Positions 9,339 through 13,791 of a stretch of 13,791 nt of DNA are shown piece by piece (the first letter of the stretch is position 1; every line of letters begins with the position of its first letter). Both the position numbers and the translations under genes were made by a program. The notes beneath the pieces were generated by a model. That model saw only the letters and a list, made by a program, of their open reading frames with translations. It was not told the origin of the DNA and made no database searches. Source of the stretch: Pleurotus ostreatus/Saccharomyces cerevisiae fusant. Taxonomy: Eukaryota > Opisthokonta. The stretch lies in NCBI GenBank assembly GCA_024196135.1, contig JAMQCK010000937.1, positions 1 to 13,791 of the forward strand. The letters are read 5' to 3'.

Positions 9339-10885
9339 ATGATGCTCCCCGCTACCCTCGCCCAGTTCTTTGTCCCCTTCGCATCCCTCTTCATCCAGGA
9401 GCCGAAGGAGGAACCCGACAATGTACTCCGACTAGAGCTGCGGCAACTGCACGCTGTATCGTCCTCCGCGCAGGTCGTCTTCGCTGACGTCCGCGCGCCG
9501 ATCTCCTCCCTCGCGGACAACACCTATACCTTACGATCACGAAGAACACGACGACATAGACCCGCATCCCTAGACGCATTCTCGCAAGCGCGCGCGGCAT
9601 CGGTACGCTCTGCGCAAACTCTAGACATACCCTGGGACGAGGACGAGGTGGAGGGACCGGATGTAGAGAGCAGGGAGACGCTCCTTCAGCTCGCGAAGAT
9701 TACGAACAATGCGTACGTGCCGCCGGACGATCCGCAGTGGTATGATCTGGGAGGGGAGTACAACGTGGTGCGTTGCTCTGCTCTGCACTACGACGTTTAC
9801 TGATAGTCATTCCCCCAAGAGCTATCCATTCGGGTGGGAGCCCGACGATGACGGTTTCCGCGGACATGTCTTTGCTACTCCAGACAACAAGACCGTCATA
9901 CTTTCCATCAAGGGCACCTCCGCCTCCTTCATTGGTGGTGGGGGCCCCACCTCCAAGAAGGACAAGCTCAACGACAATCTGCTCTTCAGCTGCTGCTGCG
10001 CTCGCGTCGATTGGACCTGGACGCCGGTGTGCGGTTGCTACCGTGCTGGGGGCAAGTGCGATATCAATTGTTTGCAGGAGTCTTTGGCAGAGGATAGCTT
10101 ATTTTACCCCGTTGGTACAGTGCGTAGTCGTATCGCGACCCCAGCGAACTTCATTTACTGACTTTGGTCCCCAGAATCTATACAACAACTTGACATACTT
10201 GTACCCTGAATCCAATATATGGATTGTAGGGCATTCCCTTGGAGGTAGGATTGTTCACGTTCCTTCGACCTCGACGGAATGTGACATTTTGCATAGGTGC
10301 GCTGGCCGGTTTGATAGGTGTAACCTTCGGCGCTCCTGTTGTTGCTTTCGAGTCGCCCGGAGAGAAGATGGCTGCAGGGCGACTCCATCTGCCATCACCT
10401 GTGAGCTATCCGTCCATCCCGCCACCGGAGTGTACTTAAACTCGTTGGCAGCCCTCCACGCATCATATAACTCATGTCTACCATACCGCTGACCCCATAG
10501 CGATGGGGACCTGCAACGGAGTGCTCTCGTCCTGCGCTCTGGGTGGGTATGCGATGGAGTCTCGGTGCGTGTCGCTCATCAGTACGGCATGATCATGAGT
10601 ACTCATGGACGTTGTAGGTGCCACTTAGGAAAGTCAATCGTCTACGACACTGTCAGCAACCTCTCCTGGGCCGTTGATATACGGACACATACCATCGTGA
10701 ATGTAATCGAGAAGCTGCTCAACGAGCCATGGCCGCCAAGTGTAGAGGTTGGCAGGGAAGTTCCGGAAGCCATTGCAGAGGATGACTGTGAAGGGGTGAG
10801 CTACGCCTGCTCGATCACGGCTACGTTCACTCATCGAACTCAACAGGAATGCTACGGCTGGGAGTTCGGCGATTTCCCTGCGTGA
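9339..10885 (+). CDS. ATG15: ATG15 autophagic-body lipase, 410 aa, 7 exons
   Basis: Exons: 9339-9767, 9820-10119, 10175-10244, 10297-10400, 10452-10564, 10618-10795, 10847-10885. Introns are 51-55 nt, GT-AG and in phase (1233 nt). ATG15 is a class-3 lipase with phospholipase activity, carried to the vacuole as a type II membrane protein, where it disrupts autophagic bodies. The N-terminus has a hydrophobic stretch (about residues 3-19) fitting a signal anchor. An acidic linker of about 90 residues follows. Then come [18 protein letters not shown] (144-161), [23 protein letters not shown], the nucleophile motif GHSLGG (Ser264), [19 protein letters not shown] (Asp315), [12 protein letters not shown] and IRTHTI (His363), consistent with a Ser-Asp-His triad, and a C-terminal ECYGWEF. 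The first of two tandem ATGs was chosen. An in-frame extension upstream lacks an obvious start. ALG9 lies 357 bp upstream on the same strand. Confidence 0.96.
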
Positions 10886-11157
10886 GTGTCGAAGGTGGAT
10901 GGGAATATATTGAGGCCTAGTACGTCGTGTTGTATGGATTTTTTGTATCATAGTCGCTTCATCATTCTGTCGCCTTGTCGCTGCTCTGGATCGCCTAAGG
11001 AGTCGGTGGCAGGTCGAGCTTTCCTTCCCCTTGCGCTTGCCAGCGGCCAGCCGGCCGCGGGGTTTCGGCCCGACTTCCGGGTGCTGCACCCGGGCGCCTA
11101 ATTGACGAGCATCACTTTCATTTCACTATCTACTATCCCCAACTACAGTTCCCCGCC
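10886..11157 (+). other. ATG15 3' flank and leader-like sequence before a small ORF
   Basis: The first part is presumably the ATG15 3' UTR and terminator region, with no clear polyadenylation signal. The hairpin cluster lies at 11043-11093. Just after it, about 11105-11157 is C/T-rich with ACTATC and CCCC runs and ends at CCCCGCCATG. This resembles the pyrimidine-rich leader in front of many fungal start codons. Confidence 0.4.
11043..11093. repeat. GC-rich cluster of short inverted repeats
   Basis: Two perfect inverted repeats lie close together: GCGGCC/GGCCGC (11043-11048 and 11053-11058, 4-base loop AGCC), and CCGGGTGC/GCACCCGG (11077-11084 and 11086-11093, one central base). Between them GGG and CCC flank TTTCGG. 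Such density is unusual for non-coding DNA here. It could be the end of a mobile element, since it lies about 360 bp beyond the transposase stop codon. It could also be a chance GC-rich hairpin. No matching inverted copy was found near 13500-13700. Confidence 0.55.
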
Positions 11158-11352
11158 ATGTTCCAAACTATGCCAGAAGATGTCCGCCACAGTTTCCCTC
11201 CATCTTCCTCCGACCTGGAGGCTCTTGACTCGCTTGTGCCCTCGTCGTCCTTCACCAGTATCTCCTTCGCCTTGGATGGCCAACATCAGGAAAGTGACAC
11301 CATCCTTTTGGCCGCCTTTGCCTTTTCAGCACGTCCTTTGCCTTTTGGATAA
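11158..11352 (+). CDS. small hypothetical ORF, 64 aa
   Basis: The ORF starts in a good context (CCGCCATGT) after a pyrimidine-rich leader. It encodes MFQTMPEDVRHSF, then a Ser/Leu/Asp-rich middle (DLEALDSLVPSSSF), and ends in ARPLPFG. I recognise no family. The compact size recalls basidiomycete pheromone precursors, but there is no C-terminal CaaX box, so that reading fails. The 3' part overlaps a direct repeat of CCTTTGCCTTTT. It could be a genuine small gene, a 5' fragment of a gene truncated by transposon insertion, or chance. Confidence 0.28.
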   Translation: MFQTMPEDVRHSFPPSSSDLEALDSLVPSSSFTSISFALDGQHQESDTILLAAFAFSARPLPFG

Positions 11353-11449
11353 CCGCCTTTTCGTCCTTTCCAACCAGTGAGACATCCTTTCGAGACAACT
11401 GCCAGTATCCATCAAAAGGGAGAGATTAGATATTTTAAGCCGCGCGGTA

Positions 11450-13496
11450 CTAGTATGCAATCTCGAAAGCGTGATAATCTGCATACTTGTTAACATAAAA
11501 TGCCTTAAAGCAGTCCAAAGAATCGCTATGAGAGAATCGAAGGGGTATTTTCTGCCCGCCCGCGGCCCCGATTAGATGTGCACCACGAAGAATAGCATCA
11601 ACATGTATGACATCCATGACACGCTCTCCATCCTCTGAAATATCCGGCTCGACGATCCAGAGGCCTGTATCGGGACACGGTGCATCACCGACGACGGAGT
11701 ACCAAGCAACGAGGGCGCAAGGGTATTCGACATCTTCGTGACGGAATGAGAAGAACAGCATGACGCGCGCGGCATGCAGGCCGCGAAATCCGGGCTCGTC
11801 GTTGTCCTGCGAGACGTACACACAGTCCCGTCGCGGGGCGCCGCCCCGCCAGGAATGAACAGAGCGGATACGTTCCCGGTGCATGCCGCCCGCGCCACAT
11901 TGATCGCTGGGTGCGTAATAAGTGGCGATGGCGGACGCAACAACGTGAAGGTTTCCGTCGAAGTCTGGGTAGACGGTGGGAGGGATTTCGGAGGAGGGGA
12001 TGTCGCTTTAGGGGTTCTCTTGCTCGTAGAGGAATCGTCGAATGAGAGTGTGGAGGGAGGGGACTTCAAGGCGCTTGGCTAGGGCGTGGACATTGCGTGA
12101 ACCGAGCTTGCGAACTGGAGAGGCGTGAGCACGGTGTAGAGTACTACAGCACGGCACGCACCGCGAGTTTTGGCGAGGATGACCTCGCCCAATATGGTCC
12201 GCTTTTCCGAAGGTCCTTCGTCGTCTTCGTCATTGTTGGTGTTGGATGGAAGTGGGATGTCGAAGGTGGTTGGATGTGCACGGGGAAGCATGCCGCGGGC
12301 CTCAAAGTCCGTGCGACAGGCGACAAGCTTGTCGATGCGCTCATTGATGATCAGCATCTGTCGCAGGGCTTTGTACCGATTGCTACGCCGCCAGGGCTTC
12401 TTGACAGCGCGGATATGGGCCGACTCGGTGATGGACGAGCACAGGCCGTTCAGAGCGCCGAACTCCTGGATAACATGGACATAGTGGACAAGGGAGTGTT
12501 GCCGCGGAATAGCGCATCCACCCTCGGGGCGCACACCCTCGCGCTCGAAGGCTACTCGGTCGCGATGGAAGCGTTCGAGTGCGTCTTGAATTCGCACGAT
12601 AGCATCCTCGTCGACACTGTTGCAGCGCACGAGATAGCAGAACTCAAGGAACGCGCTGACAGCGCGGAGCATCTGCGGTGGTACGTAGCCTTCGATGGCG
12701 GGCAGAATGACCTATACTTCACATCAATGGCGCTTCTGCAGACGAAGGTAGATAATCTGACCTTCATGAGCGCCTTGGAATCGTCACCTGTCCACTGCTT
12801 GAAGCCACGCCCTTGAGGAAATCTCCGCAGTCCTGGGAAGGGCGGAACAGCAGCGATGCGACGGTCGATGTCAGCGATGATGCGCTCAGCTGCCGCTTTA
12901 CCGTGCTTGAGCTCGAGGTACTCGAACAGCCAAGTAATGAGGTGGTCCTTGAAAGTGCCTTTGATGCATTGGTGGAGAAGATCGGAGGTAAGGAGTTCGT
13001 GAATGTCGGCGTAGGGGAAGTCATGGGTAAAAGGCTGAGTCTACGTGAGCAGAAGCGCGATAGAAGGATAATAATCACGCACCATGCAGTCGGATATCAC
13101 CCCATAATCGTCCCACAGTTGCTTCGCTTCAAAGGCCCGCAAGAGCGTCTCGGTGTGGGCGTGAGTGCGGCGTGACGAGGGCCCATCGAGGTCGTCAGCA
13201 TGAGCAGTACATCGAGGACACCAGCCCTGCACGATACAAGCGAGAAGGACCTGCTCGGGGTAGTCAGCAATGTATGGTCCAAGTCCATACACTGTCTTGC
13301 GGTAATGGCCGTCGCCATATCGAACGATCTCCGGCTTCTTCATGCCGGGCTTGAGGGATTGAAGGATGTATCGCAACGACGCATGGAAAAGCTGGCGGCG
13401 GAAGGAGCGGAACATCGCGCTGTCCTGGTGCGCCTTGTCGGCTAAGCACAAGGCCGTCAATAATGTCATTTTGAACTCGCAGCGCAACGGACACAC
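11450..13496 (-). pseudogene. Plavaka-family DNA transposase, C-terminal part, with in-frame stop
   Basis: Exons, minus strand: 13496-13083, 13034-12762, 12711-12162, 12114-11450. The three GT-AG introns (48, 50 and 47 nt) are all in phase and give about 635 codons. Family hallmarks in order are FRSFRRQLFHASL, IADYPEQ (about 13268-13251), a GWCPRCTA knuckle (about 13226-13203), FPYADIHELLTSDLLHQCIKGTFKDH, RGFKQWTGDDSKALMK, PRQHSLVHY, LCSSITESAHI (about 12440-12410), YAPSDQCGAGGMHRERIR, VMLFFSFRHEDVEYPCAL and a C-terminal YVNKYADYHAFEIAY. The middle exons are a clean frame even without an ATG. An in-frame TAA at 12010-12008 would remove the last 186 codons, including conserved sequence. Upstream of about 13440 the family resemblance fades and frames appear shifted, so the N-terminal half is missing or decayed. 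Upstream limit is approximate. Inactive as it stands. Confidence 0.88.
12008..12010 (-). other. in-frame premature TAA in the transposase
   Basis: On the minus strand the frame reads ...FLYEQENP, then TAA, then SDIPSSEIPP... and continues in the same frame with recognisable family sequence to the terminal stop at 11450. No upstream GT donor allows a plausible intron to remove the codon without losing the conserved IRRFLYEQ block. A point mutation in an otherwise readable copy is the simplest explanation. Confidence 0.75.
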
Positions 13497-13687
13497 TAGG
13501 TCTAGAGAGGGCCAGCGCTTCGCGTGGCGTGCGGTGGGGTAGTCTAGTCGGGGGAGTTATTCTCGATCTGTGGTTCGCACCGGTAAGACGAATGATGATG
13601 TCATCACTGTTAATGCTCACGCGAAGGGCGTCTGATGTACAGTATGATCGCTCATTTACTTTCGTATGTAGAATCGTCGCTAACTGC

Positions 13688-13789
13688 CTAATCATCATCC
13701 ATCCTCTGATCCAGCTCCTCTTGCATGACCAGCATCTCACCGGCGTGGTCGTTGACGTAGTCGACGACCTGGTTTAGAAGCGGACGCAG
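13688..13789 (-). CDS. partial CDS, C-terminal 33 codons of an unidentified gene
   Basis: Entering from the right edge on the minus strand, a frame encodes Leu-Arg-Pro-Leu-Leu, then NQVVDYVNDHAGEM and QEELDQRMDDD, and stops at TAG (13690-13688). Composition and codon use (GTC, GAC, AAC, GAG) resemble the real genes here. A helical, acidic C-terminus ending in three Asp is typical of a true protein end. The other two frames are stopped within this stretch. I cannot name the protein from so short a piece. It does not resemble the part of Plavaka transposases expected at this position, so it is more likely a host gene ending next to the transposon remnant. The 190 bp between it and the transposase frame show nothing recognisable. 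Confidence 0.45.
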   Translation of the reverse strand: MRPLLNQVVDYVNDHAGEMLVMQEELDQRMDDD

Positions 13790-13791
13790 GC

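Larger units (their letters stand above)
11450..13500 (-). mobile_element. truncated Plavaka-type transposon remnant (limits uncertain)
   Basis: The limits given are those of the recognisable transposase sequence. No terminal inverted repeats or target-site duplication could be paired by eye. The left end may reach the hairpin cluster at 11043-11093. The right end must lie before 13688, where a different reading frame ends. Plavaka elements are cut-and-paste DNA transposons common in Agaricomycetes. Confidence 0.7.

Noticed and set aside
11158..11352. Small ORF as a mating pheromone precursor
   Set aside because: Size and start context fit, but the C-terminus lacks a CaaX prenylation motif and no pheromone receptor gene is nearby.
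12097..12816. 239-codon plus-strand open frame
   Set aside because: It is antisense to conserved transposase exons. The minus strand carries the recognisable family motifs, so this is a coding shadow.
1..13791. CRISPR array, operon-like bacterial features or tandem satellite repeats
   Set aside because: No regularly spaced direct repeats were seen. The spliced genes show the DNA is eukaryotic, so prokaryotic systems are not expected.

Overview
The window looks like a gene-dense stretch of nuclear DNA from a basidiomycete fungus, most likely a mushroom-forming or wood-decay species (Agaricomycetes). The reasons are GC-rich genes cut by many short GT-AG introns (nearly all 46-57 nt), a DUF6533 multi-pass membrane protein of the kind abundant in these fungi, and a Plavaka-type DNA transposase. 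Every exon junction given here was checked by eye for GT/AG ends and reading phase, without transcript data.

Left to right: (1) positions 1-627 are mostly non-coding, with a possible core promoter of a gene leaving the window on the minus strand. (2) Positions 628-2538 (minus) hold a 13-exon DUF6533 protein of 419 residues, including an 8-nt micro-exon. (3) Positions 3134-5998 (minus) hold a 4-exon, 902-residue orphan membrane protein. (4) A 629-bp divergent intergenic region follows. (5) Positions 6628-8981 (plus) encode ALG9, the ER alpha-1,2-mannosyltransferase of N-glycan precursor assembly, in 7 exons and 683 residues. (6) Positions 9339-10885 (plus) encode ATG15, the vacuolar lipase that breaks down autophagic bodies, in 7 exons and 410 residues. 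(7) Positions 10886-11449 carry a GC-rich hairpin cluster and one small candidate ORF. (8) Positions 11450 to about 13500 (minus) hold the C-terminal part of a Plavaka-family transposase. It keeps good splice sites and family motifs but has an in-frame TAA and no recognisable N-terminal half. (9) Positions 13688-13789 (minus) look like the last codons of another gene that continues beyond the window.

ALG9 and ATG15 are endomembrane housekeeping genes lying head-to-tail. The two minus-strand membrane-protein genes to their left have no known function. I see no sign that the genes form one pathway or cluster. The transposon remnant marks the right flank as the dynamic part. The least explained items are the 902-residue membrane protein, the DUF6533 micro-exon, two small ORFs in intergenic DNA (8998-9261 minus and 11158-11352 plus), and the hairpin cluster at 11043-11093.
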